From contig NZ_NOXU01000010.1 of the NCBI RefSeq assembly GCF_002251795.1, positions 1 to 33,298 on the forward strand: a DNA stretch of 33,298 nucleotides, given 5' to 3'. The stretch's first letter is position 1; every line of letters starts with the position of its first letter. Below the pieces are notes generated by a model. It was given only the letters and a program-made list of their open reading frames with translations. It did no database searches and was not told the DNA's origin. The translations under genes were made by a program, and so were the position numbers. Of the stretch, positions 8,762-16,444 are shown one piece after another. This DNA is from Niveispirillum lacus (GTDB taxonomy: Bacteria > Pseudomonadota > Alphaproteobacteria > Azospirillales > Azospirillaceae).

Positions 8762-9502
8762 GTGAAGTTAGCGCTCAATTCCGACTGGAATAACTACACG
8801 CCACTGTATATCCAACTGGCTAACAAGCTCCGCGACAGCATTAGCGAAGGCCAGATCACGTCTGGGGAAGCGCTTCCCTCCGAAAGGGCATTGAGCGAAA
8901 TAACTGGCACGTCCCGGGTGACCATACGCAAGGCCATTGATCAGCTGGTGGAGGAGGGGCTTCTAGAACGCCGCCATGGCTCCGGTACCTTCATCACTGC
9001 CCAGCTTGAACAGGCTGGCACCACTCTGTCGGGGTTCAGTGCCGACGCAATCCATCGTGGACAGTCCCCGAAATCCATCTGGCTGGTCAAGACCGTGTCA
9101 TCAGCAACTGCCGATGAGGCCATGGTCCTGGCCATATCGCCTGCGACGCAGGTCGCACGGCTGGCCCGCGTCCGGCTGGCCGATGATGAACCGCTGGCCA
9201 TTGAACATGCCATCGTCCCTCTTTCGCTGTTGCCCCCCATGGATACCATCGGCGATAGCCTCTATGCCGCTCTCGAGCGCCAGGGCAACAAGCCGGTGCA
9301 GGGCATCCAGAAGATCCGTGCCTCTCTGGCAACACCGATTGAGGCAGGGCTGCTCTCCATCCGCGAGGGGGCCGAGGTGCTGCGGATCGAAAGGCGGACC
9401 TTCCTGGCCGACGGCACTCCCGTTGAGCTGACACGGTCGGCCTATCGCGGTGACCATTATGAGTTCGTGGCCGATCTGCGTGAATGTGTAGACTATCGGT
9501 GA
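8762..9502 (+). CDS. GntR/HutC-family regulator (NagR-like), paralog 1
   Basis: A 246-residue transcription factor. The N-terminal winged HTH (residues ~10-75) contains PLYIQLANKLRDSI, ALPSERALSEITGTSRVTIR and EEGLLERRHGSGTFI, characteristic of GntR. The C-terminal UTRA effector domain (~90-240) contains ARLARVRLADDEPLAIEHAI and IERRTFLADGTPVELTRSAY. UTRA domains of the NagR/DasR group bind GlcNAc-6-P or similar sugar phosphates; here that is inference. The GTG start is supported by AAGGAG. A close paralog lies at 12307-13047. It faces the anmK operon convergently and shares its terminator region. Likely role: repressor of the receptor and salvage genes, and possibly of itself. Confidence 0.92.
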   Translation: MKLALNSDWNNYTPLYIQLANKLRDSISEGQITSGEALPSERALSEITGTSRVTIRKAIDQLVEEGLLERRHGSGTFITAQLEQAGTTLSGFSADAIHRGQSPKSIWLVKTVSSATADEAMVLAISPATQVARLARVRLADDEPLAIEHAIVPLSLLPPMDTIGDSLYAALERQGNKPVQGIQKIRASLATPIEAGLLSIREGAEVLRIERRTFLADGTPVELTRSAYRGDHYEFVADLRECVDYR

Positions 9503-9538
9503 AAAAGGCCCTGCATGTCGGCGAACCGGCACGCAGGG
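9502..9538 (-). terminator. Intrinsic terminator of the murQ-anmK operon
   Basis: On the minus strand, past the anmK stop, CCCTGC/GCAGGG arms (9509-9514 and 9533-9538) extend inward through GTCGG/CCGGC to a 4-base loop. The stem is about 13 bp with one mismatch. It is followed by CC and five T (A run at 9502-9506 on the plus strand). The T-run overlaps the gntR-1 stop codon, so this compact element separates two convergent genes. Confidence 0.65.
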
Positions 9539-9602
9539 TAAGTCCGCCGCGCCCGGCAGTACCGTGATGTGCGCGACGGGGGAGGAAGGGTGAAGGCCGG
9601 GA

Positions 9603-10703
9603 TCAGTGCGGGGGTCGCGCAATCCGGCCGCCGGTTTGTGGCTGGGGAACACCGGTGGTACCGGGTACGCTCAACGGCAGCCCGCGCAGGCAGCGGACAG
9701 CCAGGAAGGCGAAGGCCTCGGCCTCAATCGTGTCGCCGCGCCAGCCCAATGTGTCGGCATTGATGCAAGGCGCGCCCAACGCCTCCGTCAAGCGGGCCAC
9801 CAGCGTGGCATTGCGCCGACCACCGCCGCACAGGACCCAGGCCTTGGGCGGGGCGGGCAGCAAGGGGATCGAGGCGGCAACCGACACCGCTGTGAATGCT
9901 GTCAGGGTAGCGGCCCCGTCGGCCGCCCCCAGCCCCTGTACCGCATCCAGGGTAAAATCGTAGCGGTCGAGGGATTTGGGTGCGGCGCGCGCGAAATAGG
10001 CGTGCTGCATGAGCCGGTCCATCACCGGGCTGCTGATCTGCCCCTGCCGGGCCAGCCGGCCATCGGCATCAAAGGAACCCAGACCGTGCTGCACCATCCA
10101 TTGATCGATTAGCCCGTTGCCAGGCCCTGTATCAAAGGCCAGAAGCCGGCCATCGCCACCGATCCAGGTAACATTGCCAACCCCGCCCAGATTGAGGAAG
10201 GCCACCGGATGATCCAGCCCGGCAGTGGCTGCAAGTGCGGCATGGTAAAGCGGCACGAAGGGCGCCCCCTGCCCGCCGGCTGCAACGTCGGCACTGCGGA
10301 AATCATGCACAACATCAATCCGGTAGCGCGCCGACAACGCACAAGCATCCCCAACCTGCACCGTGCATGACAGGTCGGGCCGGTGCAGCACCGTCTGACC
10401 GGGAAAACCGATCAGGTCGATGCGACCGGCATCCGGGCCGGACAGCATCGCGTCGATGGCCCGGATGTGGGCGGCTGTCACCGCAGCTTCGGCGGCGGCA
10501 AAACTGGGCAGCGCTGCCCGGCTGGCCGCATGCGGTGCGGCCAGCGCGTCGGCAATGGCACTCTCAATCGCCTGTCGTTCATCCGGCAGATAGTCGAAGG
10601 CGGCAGCAGGTCCGAAACCCAGCAGGGTTTCCCCATCCGTTTCCAGGATGGCTGCATCGATCCCGTCAAGGGAGGTGCCACTCATCAAACCAAGCACACG
10701 CAT
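9603..10703 (-). CDS. anmK: Anhydro-N-acetylmuramic acid kinase
   Basis: A 366-residue cytoplasmic kinase, close to the E. coli length of 369. It cleaves the 1,6-anhydro ring of anhydroMurNAc with water and phosphorylates it to MurNAc-6-P using ATP. Visible motifs are GLMSGTSLDGID at the N-terminus, DFRSADVAAGGQGAPFVPLYH mid-protein (DxRxxDxAxGGQGAP signature), NLGGVGNVTWI, FDTGPGNGLIDQW and CGGGRRN near the C-terminus. Two starts compete. The ATG at 10703 has GAGG about 7 bases upstream; the ATG at 10715 overlaps the upstream stop as ATGA. It is the last gene of the operon, and its product feeds MurQ. Identity is firm. Confidence 0.95.
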   Translation of the reverse strand: MRVLGLMSGTSLDGIDAAILETDGETLLGFGPAAAFDYLPDERQAIESAIADALAAPHAASRAALPSFAAAEAAVTAAHIRAIDAMLSGPDAGRIDLIGFPGQTVLHRPDLSCTVQVGDACALSARYRIDVVHDFRSADVAAGGQGAPFVPLYHAALAATAGLDHPVAFLNLGGVGNVTWIGGDGRLLAFDTGPGNGLIDQWMVQHGLGSFDADGRLARQGQISSPVMDRLMQHAYFARAAPKSLDRYDFTLDAVQGLGAADGAATLTAFTAVSVAASIPLLPAPPKAWVLCGGGRRNATLVARLTEALGAPCINADTLGWRGDTIEAEAFAFLAVRCLRGLPLSVPGTTGVPQPQTGGRIARPPH

Positions 10704-10711
10704 GGGAAACC

Positions 10712-12298
10712 TCATTCTGGAGGGGGGGATTGACCCTGCGACCGGTGCACATGGGCGGCCGTGACCGGGATGACCAAGGCCAGGGCGGGAAGGGCCAGGA
10801 TGCCTGTACAGGTGAAGAACCAGGCGTAACCCAGTTGATCCAGCAACAGGCCGGAGGTGCCGGCCAGCAGCTGCGGGATCAGAAAGGCAAAGGAAATCAG
10901 CAGGGCATACTGCGCCCCGGCATGGGCACGACAGGTCAGCCCGGTCAGAAAGACGATGAAGACGGCTGAGACCACACCACTCCCGAACCCGTCGAGAAAC
11001 ACAGCCAGTGCCAAGCGCCAGGTGTCGGGCGGCGACAGCGACAGCCAGGCAAAGGCCAGATTGCCAAGCGCAGCAGTCACCCCACCGGCCACCAGGGCAC
11101 GTCGCAGCCCCAGCCTGCCGACGGACAGACCCCCGACCGCCACACCGGTGATGGCCGCGGCCAGGCCCAGCGTTCCTTCCACCGCCCCCACCGTTTGGGC
11201 TGTGAAACCGACATTGGCGTAAAGCGTCTTGCCAATCGCCGCCATCATCAGATCGCCCAGCCGGAACAAGGCCGTGAATAGCAGCAATACCAATCCAAAC
11301 CAGCCATAGTGAGCGATGAACTCCACAAGCCCGGCTGTGGCCGTGCTGCGTGCTAGGGGGGAGGTGGCGCCATACCGGCGCACCCAGGGAACCGACAGGG
11401 CCGCCGCCAGAAACGGCAGCAGCGCGAGGGCCCCGACACCCGCCACAATATCACCCCGCCCCGGTCCCCCGCCCAGCGGGGCCATCACCCGGGGTACGGC
11501 TAACCCCACGGCCAGGATCAGGGCGGAGGCCAGCAGGACCACCCCGGTCGTGACCAGCACGCCGGCCAGCCCCTTGGAAGGGGTCATGACCGGTCGGTCA
11601 CCGTCCCCCCCGCCGGGCGTTGGAACGAGCATGATGACCAGGCACAGCGCCAGCATGGCCCCCCCCGCTACCGTATAGGCGGGGGCCCAGCCAACCGTGC
11701 CTGCCAGGAACAGGGTGCCGCCACCGCCTGCCACCATTGCCGCCCGGTATCCCCAGAGATAGGCTGCGGCCAACACACCGGTTTCAGCGGCATCCCGGCT
11801 CAATTCAATGCGCCAGGCGTCAATGGCAATATCCTGACTGGAGGACCAGAACACCGTCAGCACAGCTACCAGGGCCACCGGCAGCAGCCCCGTCGCCGGG
11901 TCCAGGTGAGCCTGGGTGAACAAGGCACCTGCCACACCTAACTGGCACAGTGCGGCCCAGCCCCGCCGATGTCCCAACAGCCCCCCGACCCCCGGCGCGC
12001 GATAGCGGTCCAGAACCGGGGCCCAGAGGAATTTCAGATTGTTCAGCAGGCTGACCCAGGCCATGAACCCGATCAGGGCCGCTTCGATTCCCGCCTGTGC
12101 CAGGCGCAGTGAGAGGGTTGAAAAGGCCAGCAAATATGGAAGCCCTGACGAAAAGCCCAGCATCATCAGGTACAGCGCCCGGCTGTCGACGCGCGGGCGA
12201 CCCAGACGCGCCAGCGACGCTGTCCCACCGGTGGGGGCGGGGACTACCGGCATCGGGCACCCATCCCCAGCCCCAGTTTCGTCCATACGCTTTTCCAT
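10712..12298 (-). CDS. AmpG-like MFS muropeptide permease
   Basis: A ~528-residue inner-membrane transporter with about 12-14 hydrophobic segments. AmpG-type motifs are LGFSSGLPYLLAFSTLSLRL after a hydrophilic N-terminus, NNLKFLWAPVLDRY, and SSQDIAIDAWRIEL (compare AmpG SxQDIxxDAW). AmpG imports GlcNAc-anhydroMurNAc and its peptides by proton symport. Its place between two GntR/MurNAc genes and anmK supports the same role here. The ATG at 12298 is chosen. The frame opens at GTG 12325, inside the gntR-2 3' end, and another ATG at 12286 has GGAAAA before it. The stop overlaps the alternative anmK start. Which sugar or peptide it carries is inferred. Confidence 0.88.
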   Translation of the reverse strand: MEKRMDETGAGDGCPMPVVPAPTGGTASLARLGRPRVDSRALYLMMLGFSSGLPYLLAFSTLSLRLAQAGIEAALIGFMAWVSLLNNLKFLWAPVLDRYRAPGVGGLLGHRRGWAALCQLGVAGALFTQAHLDPATGLLPVALVAVLTVFWSSSQDIAIDAWRIELSRDAAETGVLAAAYLWGYRAAMVAGGGGTLFLAGTVGWAPAYTVAGGAMLALCLVIMLVPTPGGGDGDRPVMTPSKGLAGVLVTTGVVLLASALILAVGLAVPRVMAPLGGGPGRGDIVAGVGALALLPFLAAALSVPWVRRYGATSPLARSTATAGLVEFIAHYGWFGLVLLLFTALFRLGDLMMAAIGKTLYANVGFTAQTVGAVEGTLGLAAAITGVAVGGLSVGRLGLRRALVAGGVTAALGNLAFAWLSLSPPDTWRLALAVFLDGFGSGVVSAVFIVFLTGLTCRAHAGAQYALLISFAFLIPQLLAGTSGLLLDQLGYAWFFTCTGILALPALALVIPVTAAHVHRSQGQSPPPE

Positions 12299-12306
12299 GC
12301 CTGGGC

Positions 12307-13047
12307 CTAGCTGTTTTCGCACCAATCGCGAAGGTCAGCGACAAATTCATAGCGGTCACCGCGATAGGCCGACCTTGTCAACTCCACCGGTGTGCCATCG
12401 GCCAGGAAGGTCCGACGTTCAATTCGGAGCACCTCCGCGCCTTCCTTGATGGACAGAAGGCCGGCCTCAATGGGTGTGGCCAAGGAAGCGCGGATTTTCT
12501 GCACTCCGTTGGACGGGCGGTTACCATGATGGTCCAGCGCGGCATAGAGGCTGTCACTGATCAGCTCGATAGACGGCAACATGGCGACAGGCACAATGGC
12601 ATGTTCAATGGCCAACGGCTCCTCATCCGCGATGCGGACGCGAGCCAGCCGTGCGACCAGGGTGCCCGCCGACAAAGCCAGTACGGCCGCCTCGTCCACC
12701 GTGGCGACAGACACCATCTTCACCAGCCAGATCGACCCCGGCGCCTGACCGCAATGCACGGCATCGGCGCTGAATCCCGACAGGCTGGTGCCCGGCTGTT
12801 CAGGGCGCGGCGTAATGAAGGTCCCCGACCCGTGGCGGCGCAGCAGCAGGCCTTCATCCACCAGCTGGTCAAGCGCCTTGCGGATGGTTACGCGCGATGT
12901 CCCGGTCAGTTCGCTCAATACCCGTTCAGATGGCAGGGCATCACCATAGGCGATCTGCCCCTCATGGATGCCGTCACGAAGCCGGTTGGCCAACTGGATG
13001 TAGAGCGGCGTATGGTCATTCCAGCGCGTTTGGAGATTAAACTTCAC
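12307..13047 (-). CDS. GntR/HutC-family regulator (NagR-like), paralog 2
   Basis: A 246-residue protein with the same architecture as the 8762-9502 gene: winged HTH (PLYIQLANRLRDGI, ALPSERVLSELTGTSRVTIR) and UTRA domain. The two proteins are highly similar throughout, for example IQ/VQKIRASLATPIEAGLLSI, then KEGAEVLRIERRTFLADGTP. This points to duplication. The GTG start overlaps the murQ stop (GTGA), so the two are translationally coupled. It sits inside the operon it probably controls, so feedback regulation is likely. Whether the two paralogs share operators or respond to different effectors (for example GlcNAc-6-P versus MurNAc-6-P) cannot be seen from sequence. Confidence 0.92.
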   Translation of the reverse strand: MKFNLQTRWNDHTPLYIQLANRLRDGIHEGQIAYGDALPSERVLSELTGTSRVTIRKALDQLVDEGLLLRRHGSGTFITPRPEQPGTSLSGFSADAVHCGQAPGSIWLVKMVSVATVDEAAVLALSAGTLVARLARVRIADEEPLAIEHAIVPVAMLPSIELISDSLYAALDHHGNRPSNGVQKIRASLATPIEAGLLSIKEGAEVLRIERRTFLADGTPVELTRSAYRGDRYEFVADLRDWCENS

Positions 13048-13949
13048 CGGCCATTCTCCGACAGGGCGCGGTGCGCGGCGGAAAGCGCATCACGCAGGCT
13101 GCCACCCGCGTTGGTCAACTGGTCTTGGGCGTCCGCCAGCGGCAGCCCCACCGCCACAAGACAGGCGATCCGAATATTGCCATCGGCCTGCTGCAAGGCT
13201 TCCGCAGCGGCCGGCAAAGCACATCCTGTGATCTCAACGACGATGCGGGTCCCGCGATCACGTAGTTTCTCATTGGACACTCGCATGTCCACCATCATGC
13301 CGCGATAGACGCGACCCAGGCGGACCATTATGGCTGTAGACAGGATATTGATGGCTATCTTCTGGGCCGTGCCGGCCTTCATCCGGGTCGATCCGGCGAT
13401 AAACTCCCCCCCTGTCTCCAGACAGATGGGATACTCAGCCGCCCGCAGCAGCGGGGTTCCGGAGTTATTGGCCATGCCGATGGTCAGCGCGCCGGCAGCA
13501 CGCGCCACCGCGACGGCGGCTACGGTGAAGGGCGTGGTGCCGCTGGCAGCCAGCCCGATGACGACATCAGCCGGTCCCACCTGGGCCGCGCGGATTACCG
13601 CCTCGCCCTGCTCGGCACGGTCTTCGGCATCTTCGGCGCTGGCCGACAGCGCCCCCATTCCGCCTGCGAGCGCAAAGACCGATCTTTCCTTCGGCCAGTT
13701 GTAGGTCGGGCCCAGTTCGACCCCGTCCTGAACCGCAAGTCGGCCGGATGTGCCCGCCCCGACATAGATCAGACGCCCAACCTCACCCAGACGCGCCGCC
13801 GCCGCATCGGACGCAGCCGCCAGTACCTGGGTCTGCGAGCGGACAGCAGCTACAGCATCGAACTGGCTCTCCAGCATGGCCTGAACGGCATCAGTCGTCG
13901 GCCAGGCATCCATGTCCAGATAGCGGGCGCTGATTGACTCTGTTTTCAT
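13044..13949 (-). CDS. murQ: N-acetylmuramic acid 6-phosphate etherase
   Basis: A 301-residue cytoplasmic SIS-domain enzyme (E. coli 298). It removes the lactyl ether of MurNAc-6-P, giving GlcNAc-6-P and D-lactate. Motifs are IYVGAGTSGRLAVQDGVELG (~61-80), AEDAED (~105-110), VVIGLAASGTTPFT, and STRMKAGTAQKIAINILSTA with the family-specific MVDM block after it. Glu79 and Glu109 match in spacing the E. coli catalytic Glu83 and Glu114. It is the first gene of the murQ-gntR-ampG-anmK operon and diverges from the sugar-kinase gene across a 355-bp regulatory region. Its two products are handled by dld and, presumably, by nag genes elsewhere. Confidence 0.96.
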   Translation of the reverse strand: MKTESISARYLDMDAWPTTDAVQAMLESQFDAVAAVRSQTQVLAAASDAAAARLGEVGRLIYVGAGTSGRLAVQDGVELGPTYNWPKERSVFALAGGMGALSASAEDAEDRAEQGEAVIRAAQVGPADVVIGLAASGTTPFTVAAVAVARAAGALTIGMANNSGTPLLRAAEYPICLETGGEFIAGSTRMKAGTAQKIAINILSTAIMVRLGRVYRGMMVDMRVSNEKLRDRGTRIVVEITGCALPAAAEALQQADGNIRIACLVAVGLPLADAQDQLTNAGGSLRDALSAAHRALSENGR

Positions 13950-14305
13950 GGGCGGTAAACCTCAACAGACGGGTAAGGGTAGGGCAGCTCAACACCAGCC
14001 GACAGGCGCCTGCCTGAAAGGGGCGATGGACAAGGCGTCGAAAACCGGTATGTGCCAGATCGTTCAAAGCCGCGACGCCTCATATAAAGGCCATTTTAAT
14101 ACCATTACAAGCCATAAAATGGCATGTCCTGAAATTCATAGAAAACCCCGCCATACTGACACATATGTCCGCTCAGGAGGACCTCATCCGACGTGTCAAT
14201 TGACAACCGCAGAAACCAAGTGTAATACCACTTTAATAAGACCACCACTTGCTGGTCTCTTCCCTGCAGGGTGTGTCTATGGAGACCAGAAAGGCCGTAT
14301 AAGTG
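13950..14305. promoter_or_regulatory. Divergent operator region between murQ and kinase genes
   Basis: This region is AT-richer than its flanks and densely symmetric. A 9-bp perfect inverted repeat GCCATTTTA/TAAAATGGC lies at 14090-14098 and 14115-14123, with TAATACCA at 14097-14104. A 12-bp perfect palindrome TGTCAATTGACA is at 14194-14205. TAATACCA (14223-14230), TAAGACCA (14237-14244) and TGGTCTCT (14253-14260) follow, the last two forming an inverted pair. The TGGT/ACCA half-sites recur near the receptor and gntR-1 genes, as expected for NagQ/NagR-type GntR operators. Regulation is inference. Confidence 0.6.
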
Positions 14306-15187
14306 ATGCAACACTTCCTTGGCGTTGACGCTGGCGGGACAAAATGCCGTGCCCGGTTGGTGGATGTCTATGGTCAGACGTTGGGCGAAGGGGTTGCCGG
14401 CCCTTCCAATCTGCGTTTCGGGGCAATAGCTGTGGCCAGTCAGATTACCACAGCTTGCCTTGCAGCCGTTGCTGCGGCAGGGCTCGATGCGACCATTCTG
14501 AGCCAATGCCAGGCCGGACTGGGTATCGCTGGCTTCAGCCGGGCCGGCAATCTGGATGACTTGCTACCGCTGCTTCCGGAATTCGGTTCGGTCAAGATAA
14601 CCAGCGATGGCTATGTCGCGCTGCTGGGCGCCCATTCAGGGTCGGACGGGGGCGTGATCATCGTGGGCACGGGCAGCATCGGCCTGGGTCAGCGCGGCGC
14701 AAACCTGTTTCGGGTTGGCGGTTATGGATTTCCGATTTCTGACCAGGGCAGCGGTGCGGATATCGGGCTGTCTGCCGTGCGGCTGATGCTGCAAGCCCAT
14801 GACGGGCTGATCGCCCGCACACCCCTGACCGACGCGGTCATGGACAGTTTTGGTGGTGCGCCGGCTCAGGTGATCCAATGGATGGATACAGCCACCCCTA
14901 CCCATTATGCTACCTTGGCCCCCCTGGTGACGCAACAGGCCAGCCGGGGGGACCCGCTTGCCCGCTCCATCATGTTGAAAGCGGCTGTGGAAGTCGGGCG
15001 GATGGTTGAGACGGTGATGGCGCGAGGCGCACCGGTCTGCTCCCTGCTGGGCGGCTTGTCACAGGAAGTCCAGGGTTGGATGAGCAGCGATCTGCGGCAA
15101 AGGCTGAAGCCACCGGATGGCGATGGCGTACAGGGCGCTGTGCTGCTTGCGCAGAAGGCGGGTCCCAACGGCGTGATCTTCGGCTAG
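14306..15187 (+). CDS. BadF/BadG-type amino-sugar kinase (GlcNAc/GlcN kinase-like)
   Basis: A 293-residue ASKHA-fold ATPase. The N-terminal FLGVDAGGTKCRARLVD is the phosphate-1 loop. IIVGTGSIGLGQR (~116-128) and DQGSGADIGLSAV (~146-158) match the BadF/BcrA/BadG family members that act as glucosamine or GlcNAc kinases. SLLGGLSQ near the C-terminus is the adenosine loop. ATG 14306 is preferred over GTG 14303. It leads a plus-strand set with GH84 and dld, divergent from murQ. The likely reaction is ATP-dependent phosphorylation of the GlcNAc released by GH84; MurNAc or glucosamine are alternatives. Confidence 0.85.
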   Translation: MQHFLGVDAGGTKCRARLVDVYGQTLGEGVAGPSNLRFGAIAVASQITTACLAAVAAAGLDATILSQCQAGLGIAGFSRAGNLDDLLPLLPEFGSVKITSDGYVALLGAHSGSDGGVIIVGTGSIGLGQRGANLFRVGGYGFPISDQGSGADIGLSAVRLMLQAHDGLIARTPLTDAVMDSFGGAPAQVIQWMDTATPTHYATLAPLVTQQASRGDPLARSIMLKAAVEVGRMVETVMARGAPVCSLLGGLSQEVQGWMSSDLRQRLKPPDGDGVQGAVLLAQKAGPNGVIFG

Positions 15188-15342
15188 TGGCTGATGGTTC
15201 CCTCCGTTCATATTTAAAGCGTTGATTTTACAAGAAAATATAGACTTAAGGCTACATTACTCAGGTCCATGGGTGCCTGTCGGAGTCAAACTGGGGAGTT
15301 CTGGCGGAACATGCCCGGCATTGCCAGAAGGGAGAAAGCAAC

Positions 15343-16404
15343 GTGCAGCTTGGTACTATTGAGGGATATTTCGGCAGCCCATGGACTTGGCAACAGCGGA
15401 CGGAAACCATGCGCTTTCTGGCCCCGCATGGCTATGGGTTCCATATTTATGCGCCCAAGGCAGACACCTATCTGCGTCGGGAATGGCGCACACCACACCC
15501 CGAGGCAACCATGGCCGAACTCGCCCGGTTCGGCGCTGGCTGCCGGGCCGCGGGGGTGCGTTTTGGTGTGGGCCTCAGCCCCTATGAAGCCTACAAGGAC
15601 TTTGACACTGGCATGGCCGATGACCTAGGGGCCAAACTGCGTTTTCTGGACGCGTTGGGGATCGACGATCTGGCCATCCTGTTCGACGATATGGATGGCA
15701 ATCTGCCGGACCTGGCTGAACGTCAGGCTCGGATCATCAACGCCGCCGCCGAACGTACCGGCGCCAGCCGCATCATCGTCTGCCCCACTTATTATTCCGA
15801 TGACCCGGTGTTGGACAAGGTGTTCGGGGCCCGTCCGCCGGATTACCTGGCAAGCCTGGGGCGTCTTCTTGATCCCGCCATCGACATCTTCTGGACAGGG
15901 GAAGAGGTATGTTCGCGGGAATTCTCACCACACCATCTGGACAAGATTGCCGATCTGCTGCGCCGCCGGCCGCTTTTATGGGACAATTACCCCGTCAATG
16001 ACGGGCAGCGCATGTCCCAGCATCTGCATCTGCGGGCTTTCACAGGGCGGCACGGCGATCTCCTGAAGGATCGGATCACGGGACATGCCGTCAATCCGGC
16101 CCTGCAGCCCGTACTGACCCGCATTCCCATGCTGACTCTGCCGGAGAGCTATCGGCAGGGGCGTGACTATTGCTATGGCGTGTCTTTTCGGGCAGCGGCA
16201 ACCCAGGTGCTGGGCGCGGAACTCGCGGCACTGGTCACGCTAGACCTGCTGACATTGCAGGAATTTCCCCGGGATCTGCTGGGCAGCCGTCAGCAGGCGC
16301 TGTTGGATCGCTACGGCGCCCACCCACATCCGGGTGCTATTGAGATCGTACAATGGCTGCGGGGTGATTATCGCATGGACGATTCTGTCGTTCAGACGCA
16401 GTAA
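15343..16404 (+). CDS. Intracellular GH84 beta-N-acetylglucosaminidase
   Basis: A 353-residue protein with no signal peptide, consisting of just a GH84 TIM-barrel. Family signatures: IEGYFGSPWTW at residues 6-16 (catalytic-domain start), YAPKADTYLRREWR (36-49), the catalytic aspartate pair in ILFDDMDG (Asp115-Asp116), IFWTGEEVCS (182-191) and LWDNYPVND (212-220). GH84 enzymes hydrolyse terminal beta-GlcNAc by substrate-assisted catalysis. Most bacterial examples are secreted and multidomain; human O-GlcNAcase also belongs here. Start is GTG 15343, with GGGAG upstream. Between a GlcNAc-type kinase and dld, opposite murQ/anmK, it is best read as the cytoplasmic enzyme splitting GlcNAc from anhydroMurNAc or MurNAc, the job usually done by NagZ. 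That substrate is inference. Confidence 0.9.
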   Translation: MQLGTIEGYFGSPWTWQQRTETMRFLAPHGYGFHIYAPKADTYLRREWRTPHPEATMAELARFGAGCRAAGVRFGVGLSPYEAYKDFDTGMADDLGAKLRFLDALGIDDLAILFDDMDGNLPDLAERQARIINAAAERTGASRIIVCPTYYSDDPVLDKVFGARPPDYLASLGRLLDPAIDIFWTGEEVCSREFSPHHLDKIADLLRRRPLLWDNYPVNDGQRMSQHLHLRAFTGRHGDLLKDRITGHAVNPALQPVLTRIPMLTLPESYRQGRDYCYGVSFRAAATQVLGAELAALVTLDLLTLQEFPRDLLGSRQQALLDRYGAHPHPGAIEIVQWLRGDYRMDDSVVQTQ

Positions 16405-16444
16405 CCGCCGCGCGGACCCGCAGACCATTGGGCTGGAGCGCTGA

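Noticed and set aside
12097-13308. 403-codon plus-strand frame
   Set aside because: Antisense to gntR-2 and the ends of its neighbours, which have clear family motifs.
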